From: Chitinophaga rhizophila
GTDB lineage: Bacteria > Bacteroidota > Bacteroidia > Chitinophagales > Chitinophagaceae
DNA: 64,000 bases
Reading direction: 5' to 3'
Assembly: GCF_019492185.1 (NCBI RefSeq)
Contig: NZ_JAICCF010000003.1
Coordinates: forward strand, 1,240,001 to 1,304,000
Part shown: one piece after another, positions 35,212-43,593 of the stretch
Layout of the letters: each line of letters starts with the position of its first letter
How positions within the stretch are numbered: position 1 is the first letter of the stretch
Position numbers and translations under genes: made by a program
Notes under the pieces: generated by a model
Told to the model about the DNA's origin: nothing
What the model saw: only the letters and a program-made list of their open reading frames with translations
Database searches by the model: none

Positions 35212-35913
35212 ATGGAAGAACGTAAACCAAAGATATTGCTGGCGGAAGACGATACCAACCTGGGTATGGTCCTGAAGAATTACCTCGAACTGAATGACTA
35301 CGATGTGGAACTGTGCCGGGACGGTATACTTGCACTGGCAGCCTTCAGACGCGAGAAATTTGACATCTGCCTGCTGGACATCATGATGCCCAATATGGAT
35401 GGTTTTAAACTGGCAGAAGAAATCCGTGACGTTGATCCGGATATTCCGTTGTTCTTCCTGTCTGCCAAGACAATGAAAGAAGATGTTATCCACGGATATA
35501 AACTTGGTGCAGATGACTATATCTCCAAACCATTTGATAGCGAACTGCTTCTACTCAAAATAAAGGCGATACTCAAACGTAACCAGGAATTGAACAGCAA
35601 GGAGGAAGAGCAGCATGAGTTCCGTATCGGACGTTATGCATTTAATGCCCGTCTGCGTACTCTTACAAGAGATGGCGACTCGCACACCCTGTCTCCTAAA
35701 GAGAATGAATTGCTGCGTATGCTCTGCGAACATAAGAACGATCTGCTGCCAAGGGAACTTGCTCTGAAAAAGATATGGGGTAGTGATACTTACTTCAATG
35801 GTCGTAGCATGGACGTTTATATTGCCAAATTGCGTAAATACCTGAAAGAAGACCCGGATATTGAAATAGTTAATATCCATGGAAATGGTTTCCGCCTGGT
35901 AGTGAAGGACTGA
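35212..35913 (+). CDS. OmpR-family response regulator (orphan, RprY-like)
   Basis: A 233-residue regulator with acidic pair D13/D14, phospho-acceptor Asp56 in ICLLDIMMP, FFLSAKTM and YISKPFDS, then a winged helix ending GRSMDVYIAKLRKYLK. It is similar in style to the regulator at 31850-32554, and likewise has no adjacent kinase. ATG 35212 is chosen; the upstream extension starts at TTG 35188, inside the predicted leader. A strong hairpin at 35937-35985 separates it from the next two-component operon. Confidence 0.9.
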   Translation: MEERKPKILLAEDDTNLGMVLKNYLELNDYDVELCRDGILALAAFRREKFDICLLDIMMPNMDGFKLAEEIRDVDPDIPLFFLSAKTMKEDVIHGYKLGADDYISKPFDSELLLLKIKAILKRNQELNSKEEEQHEFRIGRYAFNARLRTLTRDGDSHTLSPKENELLRMLCEHKNDLLPRELALKKIWGSDTYFNGRSMDVYIAKLRKYLKEDPDIEIVNIHGNGFRLVVKD

Positions 35914-35936
35914 TCATATTACGAGAGTATAATGGA

Positions 35937-35985
35937 AAAGCTCCCGGCGAATGTAGTCTGAAAGACTTTCCGCCAGGAGCTTTTT
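35937..35985 (+). terminator. Terminator after the orphan regulator
   Basis: AAAAGCTCC-C-GGCG pairs with CGCC-A-GGAGCTTTTT, leaving one internal mismatch, with a T run. Confidence 0.8.
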
Positions 35986-36013
35986 GTTTGTAGCAAAGCA
36001 TATCAGAGATGTA

Positions 36014-36721
36014 ATGAAACTTTTACTTATTGAAGATGAACCATCGGTTGTATCATTCATACGCCGCTACCTCACTGAGGCCGGGTATGATGTAAGCGTA
36101 GCACTGGATGGGCATTCAGGATTACAAATGGCAACAGAATACAGCTTCCAGCTGATCATTCTGGATGTCATGCTACCAGGTATGAACGGGATTGCCGTTT
36201 GTAAAGCTCTGCGTAAACAACAGATGACTACTCCAATCCTTATGCTGACCGCACTTGGATCTACAGAGAATGTCGTAGCCGGCCTAGATAGTGGCGCTGA
36301 TGATTACCTGGTAAAGCCATTCAAACAGGCAGAGCTACTTGCGCGTATCCGGTCACTATTACGCCGTAATAACGATGCGAACGTCACTGTTGCTACTACT
36401 GCCATACAGAATAATAGCAATGTACTGAAGGTGGCCGACCTCGAACTGGACCTGAACACCAAAAGCGCCAGCAGGTATGGAGAAAACATCACCCTGACTG
36501 CTACTGAATACAGGTTACTGGAATATATGATGCGCAATCCCCGGCGTGTACTGTCAAGGATGGAAATACTGGAGAACGTATGGGGGGTTGACTTCAACAT
36601 GAATACCAAAGTGGTAGATGTATACGTCAACTACCTCCGGAAAAAAGTAAATCGTAAAGATCAGCCGGCACTGATACAAACGGTGGTCGGTATGGGATAC
36701 ATGCTCAAAGAAGAAGAATGA
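36014..36721 (+). CDS. OmpR-family response regulator of a two-component operon
   Basis: A 235-residue regulator: KLLLIEDEPSVV at the start, phospho-acceptor Asp51 in LIILDVMLP, LMLTALGS and YLVKPFKQ, then a winged helix with VVDVYVNYLRKKVNRK, which is the CusR/CopR-like style. ATG 36014 is the family start. Its stop overlaps the kinase start by ATGA. The TTTCTTAC repeats at 38095-38154, just behind the operon, are a candidate binding site. Confidence 0.92.
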   Translation: MKLLLIEDEPSVVSFIRRYLTEAGYDVSVALDGHSGLQMATEYSFQLIILDVMLPGMNGIAVCKALRKQQMTTPILMLTALGSTENVVAGLDSGADDYLVKPFKQAELLARIRSLLRRNNDANVTVATTAIQNNSNVLKVADLELDLNTKSASRYGENITLTATEYRLLEYMMRNPRRVLSRMEILENVWGVDFNMNTKVVDVYVNYLRKKVNRKDQPALIQTVVGMGYMLKEEE

Positions 36722-38094
36722 CCATACGTAATAAGATATTAGGCCTGTTTACAGGACTTACTGTCTCCATCATTGTTATGATGGTAGCGTTTGCCTATTT
36801 TCTTATTAACAGACAGTCTTTTGACGACTTCTACAAGCGGCTTGAAATCAGAGCCTATATTGCCGCTCGTGCCCGCCTTACAACAGATGAAGGGAATAGT
36901 GCGGCATATGCAGAAATCAGGAATGAACACCTGGAACGGCTACCGCATGAAAAGGAATATTTCATCCGGCTGGATACTATAGGCAAGCCCCCCAGGTATC
37001 CTGACCTGTCCCCTCTACGCTCAGGATTTTATGATAAAATAAAGGCCTTTGGAAAAGCCACTTACCGGTATAAGGATACATTCTTCCAGGGAGTACTGTT
37101 CGAGAATGAGGCCGGCAGATATATTGTAATTGTCTCTGCCAGTAATGTATATGGTAAAGAATTTATGACCGAGCTGAGAAGAACACTACTCATCTGCCTG
37201 ATACTTGCCGCTGTGGTAATAGTAACAGCCGGGTTGTTCTTCTCCCGCTATATCCTGCAACCTGTACGCCAGATAACTGCCCGTGTAAAGAATATCCGCG
37301 CGCATAATCTACATTTACGGTTGGACACGCCTGACAGTGATGATGAAATGAGTGAGTTGTCTCTGACGTTCAACAATATGCTGGACCGCTTGGAGACTGC
37401 CTTCGAGACACAAAATAACTTTGTTAGCAATGCCTCTCATGAACTTGGCACACCCTTAACTACTATTATTGGAGAGGCAGAGCTGGCACTCAATAAAAAG
37501 CGATCTGACGAACAATATCAGCAATCATTATCTGTGATATTAAGGGAGGCGGAAAGACTGGAACATATTACAAAAAGCTTACTGAATCTTGCACAGACCG
37601 GTTTTACCGATAAGAAGCAACGACTGGAGAAGATCCGTACAGATGAGTTGATCTTTACAGTAAAAGAAACCATTGATCGTATTAACCCGGAAAATCAGGT
37701 AGAAATTGATTATTCGATGCTACCGGAGGAGGAAGATAAACTCCTCATATTAGGCGACCCACAGTTATTGCAACTGGCACTTAGCAACATTGTCCAGAAC
37801 GCCTGCAAATATTCTGACAACCGCCCTGCTACTATAGCCTTGGCTGCTACTGATAACGATAACGTTATTATCATTAAAGACAATGGTATTGGCATTCCTG
37901 CCCAGGATCTGCCATTTATCTATGATCCGTTCTTCCGTGCATCTAATACCAGTGGATATAAAGGATATGGTATCGGATTACCGCTTGCGCGTAATATTGT
38001 ACGCCTGCATGGGGGGAATATCATTGTAAACAGCTGGGAGGATCAGGGCACTGAAATCCGTATAACCCTGCCTACATATAAGCGTCCAGTGTGA
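36718..38094 (+). CDS. Sensor histidine kinase with HAMP domain
   Basis: A 458-residue kinase: TM helix (about residues 8-28), a periplasmic sensor of about 120 residues, a second TM (about 158-180), HAMP, then HisKA with His241 in FVSNASHELGTPLTTI, N box IVQNACKYS, and DNGIGI / GYGIGLPLA boxes. The H box reads HELGTPL where HELRTPL or HELKTPL is usual. The ATGA overlap with the regulator indicates a coupled pair. The sensor shows no family I recognise, so the signal is unknown. Confidence 0.9.
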   Translation: MTIRNKILGLFTGLTVSIIVMMVAFAYFLINRQSFDDFYKRLEIRAYIAARARLTTDEGNSAAYAEIRNEHLERLPHEKEYFIRLDTIGKPPRYPDLSPLRSGFYDKIKAFGKATYRYKDTFFQGVLFENEAGRYIVIVSASNVYGKEFMTELRRTLLICLILAAVVIVTAGLFFSRYILQPVRQITARVKNIRAHNLHLRLDTPDSDDEMSELSLTFNNMLDRLETAFETQNNFVSNASHELGTPLTTIIGEAELALNKKRSDEQYQQSLSVILREAERLEHITKSLLNLAQTGFTDKKQRLEKIRTDELIFTVKETIDRINPENQVEIDYSMLPEEEDKLLILGDPQLLQLALSNIVQNACKYSDNRPATIALAATDNDNVIIIKDNGIGIPAQDLPFIYDPFFRASNTSGYKGYGIGLPLARNIVRLHGGNIIVNSWEDQGTEIRITLPTYKRPV

Positions 38095-38154
38095 TTTCTT
38101 ACTGATTTCTTACCGTTTTATGAAGACTTTCTTACCAGATGCCGGTTTTCTTAC
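38095..38154 (+). promoter_or_regulatory. Four direct repeats of TTTCTTAC
   Basis: TTTCTTAC occurs at 38095-38102, 38106-38113, 38128-38135 and 38147-38154. Start-to-start distances are 11, 22 and 19 nt, so three copies lie on the same helix face. Such spacing is usual for OmpR-family regulators. They lie about 80-140 nt upstream of the predicted transcript start of the UspA-like gene. Confidence 0.6.
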
Positions 38155-38219
38155 GGCATTTTTACTTTCTTTTTAACTGCTTTTTATCTCCTATTTACCT
38201 GTTACTAATCTCGTGCTGG

Positions 38220-38227
38220 TAACTTTG
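38220..38227 (+). promoter_or_regulatory. -7 promoter box of the UspA-like gene
   Basis: TAACTTTG matches TAnnTTTG and lies 17 nt before the ATG. No TTG is found at the -33 position, as expected for an activator-dependent promoter. Confidence 0.5.
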
Positions 38228-38244
38228 TATCAAATGAATTACCA

Positions 38245-38724
38245 ATGAAGCACGTATTGATTCCAACAGATTTTTCAATTAGATCTCTGCGGGTAGTACA
38301 CGGTGTTGTTGAACGCTTTGGTGGTGAACCGCTTAATCTAGTATTAATGCATGCTATAGAAATGCCTACTTCTATCATGGATCTGATGATGCTTTCGAGG
38401 AGAACATCTCACCATGACCTGATCACGGCTGACTATAAAGATGCTTGCGAGATCATAAAGAACAAATATGCCTCTGTTATTCAGTCAATGAAAACAGAAT
38501 TTCTAATAGGGAACGGAAAAGGAGTATTCAGAAACTTTCTGCTGTATCACAATATAGATATCATAGCGTGTGCAGCAAAGGAGGAGTTCCGTAAAGCTGG
38601 TCCGAACAGTTTCAATCCTGCGGAGTTGATCAGAAAAAGCAAATATCCTGTGCAGCAAATACCGTTGACGCCAAGAAAGGAGAAGTACCTGGTGTCCGCA
38701 ATGTCGGAGTTGTTTGAGGCATAG
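38245..38724 (+). CDS. UspA-like universal stress protein
   Basis: A 159-residue protein beginning MKHVLIPTDFSIRS, the first strand and loop of the UspA fold, followed by LVLMHAIE and a second hydrophobic strand IDIIACAAKEE. The GxxG-x9-G(S/T) ATP-binding signature is absent at the expected place, so it probably belongs to the non-ATP-binding branch. It lies 150 nt after a two-component operon, with direct repeats and its own -7 box between, so it may be a target of that system. The bestrophin gene follows 21 nt later. Confidence 0.75.
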   Translation: MKHVLIPTDFSIRSLRVVHGVVERFGGEPLNLVLMHAIEMPTSIMDLMMLSRRTSHHDLITADYKDACEIIKNKYASVIQSMKTEFLIGNGKGVFRNFLLYHNIDIIACAAKEEFRKAGPNSFNPAELIRKSKYPVQQIPLTPRKEKYLVSAMSELFEA

Positions 38725-38745
38725 AAACAATTAAACCGTTACAAG

Positions 38746-39663
38746 ATGTTACTGAAAAAGAACATCCCGTTGAAGTACGTTTTAGGGAAAATCAAATTTG
38801 AGATCCTGCTCGTAGCGGTATATACCTTGGTCATTGTAGTGCTGCACGACAGGTTCAACCTTAAGCACATGGCAATTCCATTGTCAGTGCCAATGATAAT
38901 GGGAACTGTAATATCCCTTTTGCTGGCCTTTCGCTCCAACCAGGCATATGACCGTTGGTGGGAAGCAAGAACAGTATGGGGAGGAATAGTGAACGATTCC
39001 CGGTCTTTTGCCAGGCAAGTGCTATCCTTTGTGGACGAAACTTCTTACGATTCAGAAGAGGTCAGTCATTTCAGAGAAAGAATGATACGCCGTCAGATAG
39101 CCTGGTGTTATTCTCTCAGCCAGTCTCTACGAGGACTGGACGGCAAGGAGGGACTTGAACGCTATATTTCCAAAAGGGAAGTTTCACAAGTCTCCAGGTA
39201 TGCTAATGTTCCCATGGCATTACTTGAGTTGCATGCCCGCGACCTGAACTATGCATTAAAGCAGGGATGGGTGAACGAATATCAGCAGGTAGCGCTGGAC
39301 CAGATGTTGACGCGCTTTAGTGATGGAATGGGTAAATGTGAGCGTATTAAGAACACCGTGTTCCCGGCGACTTACAGCTTATATATTCATTTTGCACTGA
39401 ACTTCTTTATACTGCTGTTGCCGTTTGCATTGATAGAGTACTTTGGCCTGGTGGAAGTACCGCTTGTAGTAGCCATCGCAGCTTCTTTTCTACTGATAGA
39501 AAAGATGGCGATTCATCTGCAGGATCCGTTTGACAATAAACCTACGGATACACCAATGACAGCTATCTCAAGGACTATTGAGCGAGATCTGAAGCAGATG
39601 CTGAATGATCATCAATTGCCGGAGACGACTGTGAATAACGAACAAACATTCTACATTATGTAA
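38746..39663 (+). CDS. Bestrophin family ion channel (UPF0187)
   Basis: A 305-residue membrane protein with four main hydrophobic segments (about residues 20-40, 44-65, 205-225, 230-252) and family motifs FRSNQAYDRWWEARTVWGG and the later HLQDPFDNKPTDTPM, the acidic segment near the cytoplasmic constriction. Bacterial bestrophins form pentameric ion channels, cation-selective in the Klebsiella example. It starts 21 nt after the UspA-like gene and likely shares its promoter, which would link ion flux to the same stress response. Confidence 0.92.
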   Translation: MLLKKNIPLKYVLGKIKFEILLVAVYTLVIVVLHDRFNLKHMAIPLSVPMIMGTVISLLLAFRSNQAYDRWWEARTVWGGIVNDSRSFARQVLSFVDETSYDSEEVSHFRERMIRRQIAWCYSLSQSLRGLDGKEGLERYISKREVSQVSRYANVPMALLELHARDLNYALKQGWVNEYQQVALDQMLTRFSDGMGKCERIKNTVFPATYSLYIHFALNFFILLLPFALIEYFGLVEVPLVVAIAASFLLIEKMAIHLQDPFDNKPTDTPMTAISRTIERDLKQMLNDHQLPETTVNNEQTFYIM

Positions 39664-39820
39664 TAATAATAGCTGTACAACCTACACTTACTCTGTTGGA
39701 GGAGGGATAGCGTTCTGGCGTATTTTGAACATCAGATTAATCAAAGATTCAGGAAGGGAGAAATATTGCGCCAGACGCGGTCCTAACATGGATATAGAGT
39801 GTTATATGGAGGAAACAAGT

Positions 39821-39850
39821 AAGGGAGCTTTTGCTCCCTTAAGTTTTTTT
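39821..39850. terminator. Terminator between bestrophin and ruvB
   Basis: AAGGGAGC-TTTT-GCTCCCTT followed by AAG and seven T residues; it can serve both convergent genes. Confidence 0.75.
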
Positions 39851-39885
39851 ATACAGTTCCTGTATTTTCAGTGTAAAAGCTATGC

Positions 39886-40914
39886 TCAGAATAACATCCC
39901 GGGAGCCCCCCCGCTTCTCGGTGTTTTGCCCAGATGTACATAAGCCTTCTCTGTCACTTCTCTTCCTCTCGGTGTACGTTTGATAAAGCCTTCCTGTATC
40001 AGAAAGGGTTCATATACTTCTTCCAGTGTTCCCGCTTCCTCGCCTACGGCCGTTGCAATAGTCGTAATACCCACTGGTCCTCCTTTAAAGTTTTCAATGA
40101 TTACCTGCAGGATGCGGTTGTCCATCTCATCCAGGCCATATTCATCCACATTCAACGCTTTCAGGCTAAACTGTGCTATTTCCAGATCTATAGTGCCATT
40201 GCCCACCACCTGTGCAAAATCACGTACCCTTCTGAGCAGTCCGTTAGCGATACGCGGGGTACCACGTGAACGGCGGGCTATCTCCATGGCGGCATCGGAT
40301 GTGATCTTTGAATGTAAGATATCAGCTGCTCTCCATATAATCTTCTGCAAAGTTGCAGCATTGTAGTACTCCAACCGGGATTTGATACCAAAACGGGATA
40401 ACAGCGGAGCTGTAAGTAAGCCGGAACGTGTCGTAGCGCCGATCAGGGTAAAAGGCAGCAGTGAAATCTGTATGGAACGGGCACTCGGTCCTGTATCTAT
40501 CATGATGTCAATGCGGTAGTCCTCCATGGCAGAATACAGGTATTCTTCTACTACCGTACTAAGCCGGTGGATCTCATCGATAAAGAGAACGTCTTTATCT
40601 TCGAGATTGGTCAGCAAGCCTGCAAGATCGCCTGGTTTCTCAATTACCGGACCTGACGTTTCCTTGATACTCACCCCCATTTCATTCGCCACAATACGGG
40701 ACAGGGTTGTTTTACCCAATCCCGGAGGGCCATGGAACAGGATATGATCCAGCGCTTCTCCTCTTAATTTAGCAGCCTTGATAAATATTTTCAGGTTCTC
40801 TATAATCTGGTCCTGTCCGGAGAAATCTACGATCTCCCGGGGCCGGATACTATTCTCAAACTCCTTTTCTGCCGCACTCTGGCGGTGTTCATCTGGTCTT
40901 ATCGGATTAGACAT
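39886..40914 (-). CDS. ruvB: Holliday junction branch migration ATPase RuvB
   Basis: A 342-residue AAA+ motor that drives branch migration with RuvA. Walker A is [13 protein letters not shown], Walker [10 protein letters not shown], sensor I GATTRSG and the C-terminal winged helix ends [20 protein letters not shown]. Length is standard. A minus-strand -7 box at 40932-40939 lies 17 nt before the ATG. Neither ruvA nor ruvC is adjacent. Confidence 0.97.
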   Translation of the reverse strand: MSNPIRPDEHRQSAAEKEFENSIRPREIVDFSGQDQIIENLKIFIKAAKLRGEALDHILFHGPPGLGKTTLSRIVANEMGVSIKETSGPVIEKPGDLAGLLTNLEDKDVLFIDEIHRLSTVVEEYLYSAMEDYRIDIMIDTGPSARSIQISLLPFTLIGATTRSGLLTAPLLSRFGIKSRLEYYNAATLQKIIWRAADILHSKITSDAAMEIARRSRGTPRIANGLLRRVRDFAQVVGNGTIDLEIAQFSLKALNVDEYGLDEMDNRILQVIIENFKGGPVGITTIATAVGEEAGTLEEVYEPFLIQEGFIKRTPRGREVTEKAYVHLGKTPRSGGAPGMLF

Positions 40915-40931
40915 ATCAGGGCGAAAGTTAC

Positions 40932-40939
40932 CAAAAATA
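40932..40939 (-). promoter_or_regulatory. -7 promoter box for ruvB
   Basis: The minus strand reads TATTTTTG, matching TAnnTTTG, a short distance before the start. Confidence 0.5.
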
Positions 40940-41024
40940 TAGCTGTCCCGACATCAGCTTGCGGCATTGTTTGGTATATTGTATATATTCAATTCAAAAT
41001 AACGCAACCCGGAAAGGTCACAAC

Positions 41025-42323
41025 ATGAGAAAACATTATATCATTCTGCCTGCACTATGCCTGACAGCCCTGTTTGCCCAGGGACAGCAGATCAAAAAAA
41101 CAGAGGTTAAACGTATCCTATCCGTTCTGGCTGCCGATGATATGGAAGGTCGGGAAACATTCAAGCCAGGCGCTGAAAAAGCAGCCGTCTTCCTCGAAAA
41201 AGAATTTGCTGCCGCGGGCCTCCAACCGCTCAAAGGTGATAATGATTTCAGGCAATCGTTTTTCCAGTACGATACCAAGCCTCTACGCCAGGACCTGATA
41301 CTGAATGGCCAGCCTGTTTCGAGCAGCCGCGTATTCGTAACCGGTGTAGAAACCCATATTAACTGGAACCAGGATTCAAAGGTAGAAAAGGCAGTTATTG
41401 CTGCCGGAGATAGCTTTGAAAACAAACTTAGAGAGTTGAAACGCAGCACCATGCCAACCATAGTATGGGTTGATCAGGCTCACAATGAGAAGTTTGGAAT
41501 GTACATTAAGGCTGTTCAGCAACATGGAGCCGGCAAGCAGGATAGTACTGCAGCTGTAGCTTTCGTATTAAAAACAGCCGATGACGGGGAGTTTGACAGC
41601 TGGTCGCTGGAGGCAAAACAAGAGGTTACCCGCCTGCCGCTCTGCAACATTGCCGGCATGATACCCGGTACCGGTAAGCCTGAAGAATATGTCATTTTCT
41701 CTGGCCATTATGACCATATTGGTTTCCAGAAACCCGTGGAGCAAGATAGCATAGCTAATGGCGCTGATGATGATGCCAGTGGTGTAACAGCAGTATTGTT
41801 GCTGGCCAGGTATTTCATGGCACATCCGCCGGTACGGAGTATCCTGTTCGTTGCCTTTACCGGCGAAGAAATCGGAGGGTATGGTTCCCGTTACTTCTCC
41901 CGTCAGCTGGATCCGGAGAAGATTATAGCCATGTTTAATATCGAGATGATTGGTAAAGAGTCTAAGTTTGGTAAGAACAGTGCCTTCATCACCGGTTATG
42001 AACGTTCTAACTTTGGTGAGATTCTGGGTAAAAACCTGGCCGCTTCCAAATTCCGCTTCCATCCCGATCCATATCCGGAGCAGCAGCTGTTTTACCGTTC
42101 AGACAATGCTACACTGGCCAGACTGGGTGTACCTGCACATACTATCTCGACCACACAGATTGATAAAGATGAGCTTTACCATAGCGTGAATGACGAAATA
42201 GAAACCCTCGATCTGGATAATATTACAAGCATTATTCAGGCAATAGCTACCAGCGCCCGCTCAATAGTAGATGGTAAGGATACGCCTACCCGTATTGACA
42301 AAAGCACTGTCACACAGCGATAA
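41025..42323 (+). CDS. Exported M28 family metallopeptidase
   Basis: A 432-residue zinc aminopeptidase. Signal peptide (ends AQGQ, about residue 20), then the M28 fold with metal ligands in FSGHYDHIG, NGADDDASGV, FTGEEIGGYGS and FNIEMIGK; the last His appears in the PAHTIST region. It should trim peptides in the periplasm or outside. ATG 41025 is chosen because it gives a clean signal peptide; the upstream extension to 40959 is not like the family. It is convergent with the M23 peptidase gene 3 nt away. Confidence 0.9.
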   Translation: MRKHYIILPALCLTALFAQGQQIKKTEVKRILSVLAADDMEGRETFKPGAEKAAVFLEKEFAAAGLQPLKGDNDFRQSFFQYDTKPLRQDLILNGQPVSSSRVFVTGVETHINWNQDSKVEKAVIAAGDSFENKLRELKRSTMPTIVWVDQAHNEKFGMYIKAVQQHGAGKQDSTAAVAFVLKTADDGEFDSWSLEAKQEVTRLPLCNIAGMIPGTGKPEEYVIFSGHYDHIGFQKPVEQDSIANGADDDASGVTAVLLLARYFMAHPPVRSILFVAFTGEEIGGYGSRYFSRQLDPEKIIAMFNIEMIGKESKFGKNSAFITGYERSNFGEILGKNLAASKFRFHPDPYPEQQLFYRSDNATLARLGVPAHTISTTQIDKDELYHSVNDEIETLDLDNITSIIQAIATSARSIVDGKDTPTRIDKSTVTQR

Positions 42324-42326
42324 GTA

Positions 42327-43001
42327 TTAAGGCATCAGCTGGAGTATAAGGTCGGGGTCGGGGCAGTTAGCGAGGTATTGTTCTCTTTGGCTGTAACGGC
42401 ATACACCGGGATAGTCTCCCTGCTTACCTTCCATGTCAATAATGATCTGGAAATGCAGGTGAGGAGGCCAATGCCCGTTTTCAGTAGTATCTCCGAAATG
42501 AGCGATGAGCTGTCCGGCTGCTACTCTCATACCCTCGTGTAGCCCTTCCAGGTCTTTCAGCGAAAGATGGCCGTAAAGGGTATGAAAAGTATATCCTTCG
42601 AGCTGGTGCTGTAGTATAATAGTTGCGCCATAGTCGCCGTGAGCATCATTGAAACGGAAGCTATGTACCGTGCCATCCATCGGAGCGAAGACATGGGTAC
42701 CGGTAGGTCCCCAGATATCAATTGCCAGGTGAAATCCACGAGGTTCCTCAGCGGTCGAGAAGTGATCATTCCGAGAGTAGATAGTGCGGTGCTCCGCATA
42801 ACCGCCAATACCGAAAGTGCATTCATGATCTTTCAGCAGCTGATCGACATAATTGGAGAATAAACCGGTATTATCAATTATTTCCGGTGTAAGGGAGGTG
42901 TTTCTCTCTGTAAAATCCATCAGCAGAAGCCTGTCGATCTCGGGATCAAGCAATACTACAGGCTGAAAAGGCTGGTAACGTTCTAAGATCTTATCTAACA
43001 T
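42327..43001 (-). CDS. M23 family peptidoglycan peptidase
   Basis: A 224-residue LytM-type metallopeptidase. The zinc site appears as GFHLAIDIWG (HxxxD) and HLHFQI (HxH) with the flanking LYGHLS segment. There is no obvious signal peptide or TM helix, which is unusual for an enzyme of this type acting on cell-wall peptides; either export is non-classical or the substrate is intracellular. It ends 3 nt from the convergent M28 gene. Confidence 0.85.
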   Translation of the reverse strand: MLDKILERYQPFQPVVLLDPEIDRLLLMDFTERNTSLTPEIIDNTGLFSNYVDQLLKDHECTFGIGGYAEHRTIYSRNDHFSTAEEPRGFHLAIDIWGPTGTHVFAPMDGTVHSFRFNDAHGDYGATIILQHQLEGYTFHTLYGHLSLKDLEGLHEGMRVAAGQLIAHFGDTTENGHWPPHLHFQIIIDMEGKQGDYPGVCRYSQREQYLANCPDPDLILQLMP

Positions 43002-43170
43002 GTTGACCGGTTAAGGGGAACAAAATACAGAAATTAGTTATAAAACTGAGCGGCTGTACCTATCCGGCAATAATCTTCCTACGTGTTTGGATGCGTGCAG
43101 CTGAGTAGGTAGGTGTGGACAAGTGAAACAGTAGTAGGCTTTCGCCTCTGCCTCAGATTCGACGCTTCTT

Positions 43171-43508
43171 CGTCGCCAGGAGGTCGCTAGTTATATTCAA
43201 GTCCACGTCTAGTTCGTCGCCAGGAGGTCACTAGCTGTATTCAAGTCCACGTCTAGTTCGTCGCTAGCAGGTCGCTAGTTGTATTCAAGTCCACGTCTAG
43301 TTCGTCGCTAGCAGGTCGCTAGTTGTATTCAAGTCCAGGTCTAGTTCGTCGCCAGGAGGTCGCTAGTTATATTCAAGTTCACGTCTAGTTCGTCGCTAGT
43401 AGGTAGCTAGTTGTATTCAAGTCCACGTCTAATTCGTCGCTAGTAGGTTGCTAGTTGTATTCAAGTCCACGTCTAGTTCGTCGCCAGGAGGTTGCTAGTT
43501 ATATTCAA
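43171..43508. repeat. Tandem array of a 44-bp unit, seven full copies and one partial
   Basis: Units begin at 43171, 43215, 43259, 43303, 43347, 43391, 43435 and 43479, exactly 44 nt apart; the last is cut after about 30 nt. Each starts CGTCGC, contains AGGT-cGCTAG-TT, then ATTCAAGTCCACGTCTAGTT. Variation is concentrated in the first ten bases (CCAGGAGG versus CTAGCAGG or CTAGTAGG). The period is not a multiple of three, so it does not encode a protein repeat. There are no spacers, so it is not a CRISPR array. Confidence 0.95.
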
Positions 43509-43533
43509 ACCTATCGGTGAAGCGTCGGAGGAA

Positions 43534-43583
43534 GATATAAAAGAGACAGCCCTGTCAATTGACAGGGCTGTCTCTTTTATATC
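43534..43583. terminator. Perfect 50-bp palindrome at the leuS 3' end
   Basis: The arms 43534-43558 and 43559-43583 are exact reverse complements with no loop; the inner core is CCCTGTCAATTGACAGGG. On the minus strand it lies 11 nt after the leuS stop and carries a TTTT stretch in the descending arm, so it most likely terminates leuS and blocks antisense entry. Confidence 0.8.
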
Positions 43584-43593
43584 ATGTCTGACA

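Larger units (their letters stand above)
43002..43593. other. Noncoding region with tandem repeats and palindrome
   Basis: About 590 nt without a gene. It holds the upstream region of the M23 gene (43002-43160), the 44-bp tandem array (43171-43508) and the 50-bp palindrome (43534-43583). A 9-bp inverted repeat flanks the array: CGACGCTTC at 43160-43168 and GAAGCGTCG at 43519-43527. Confidence 0.8.

Noticed and set aside
43171-43508. CRISPR array
   Set aside because: Units are directly adjacent with no spacers, and no cas gene is present.
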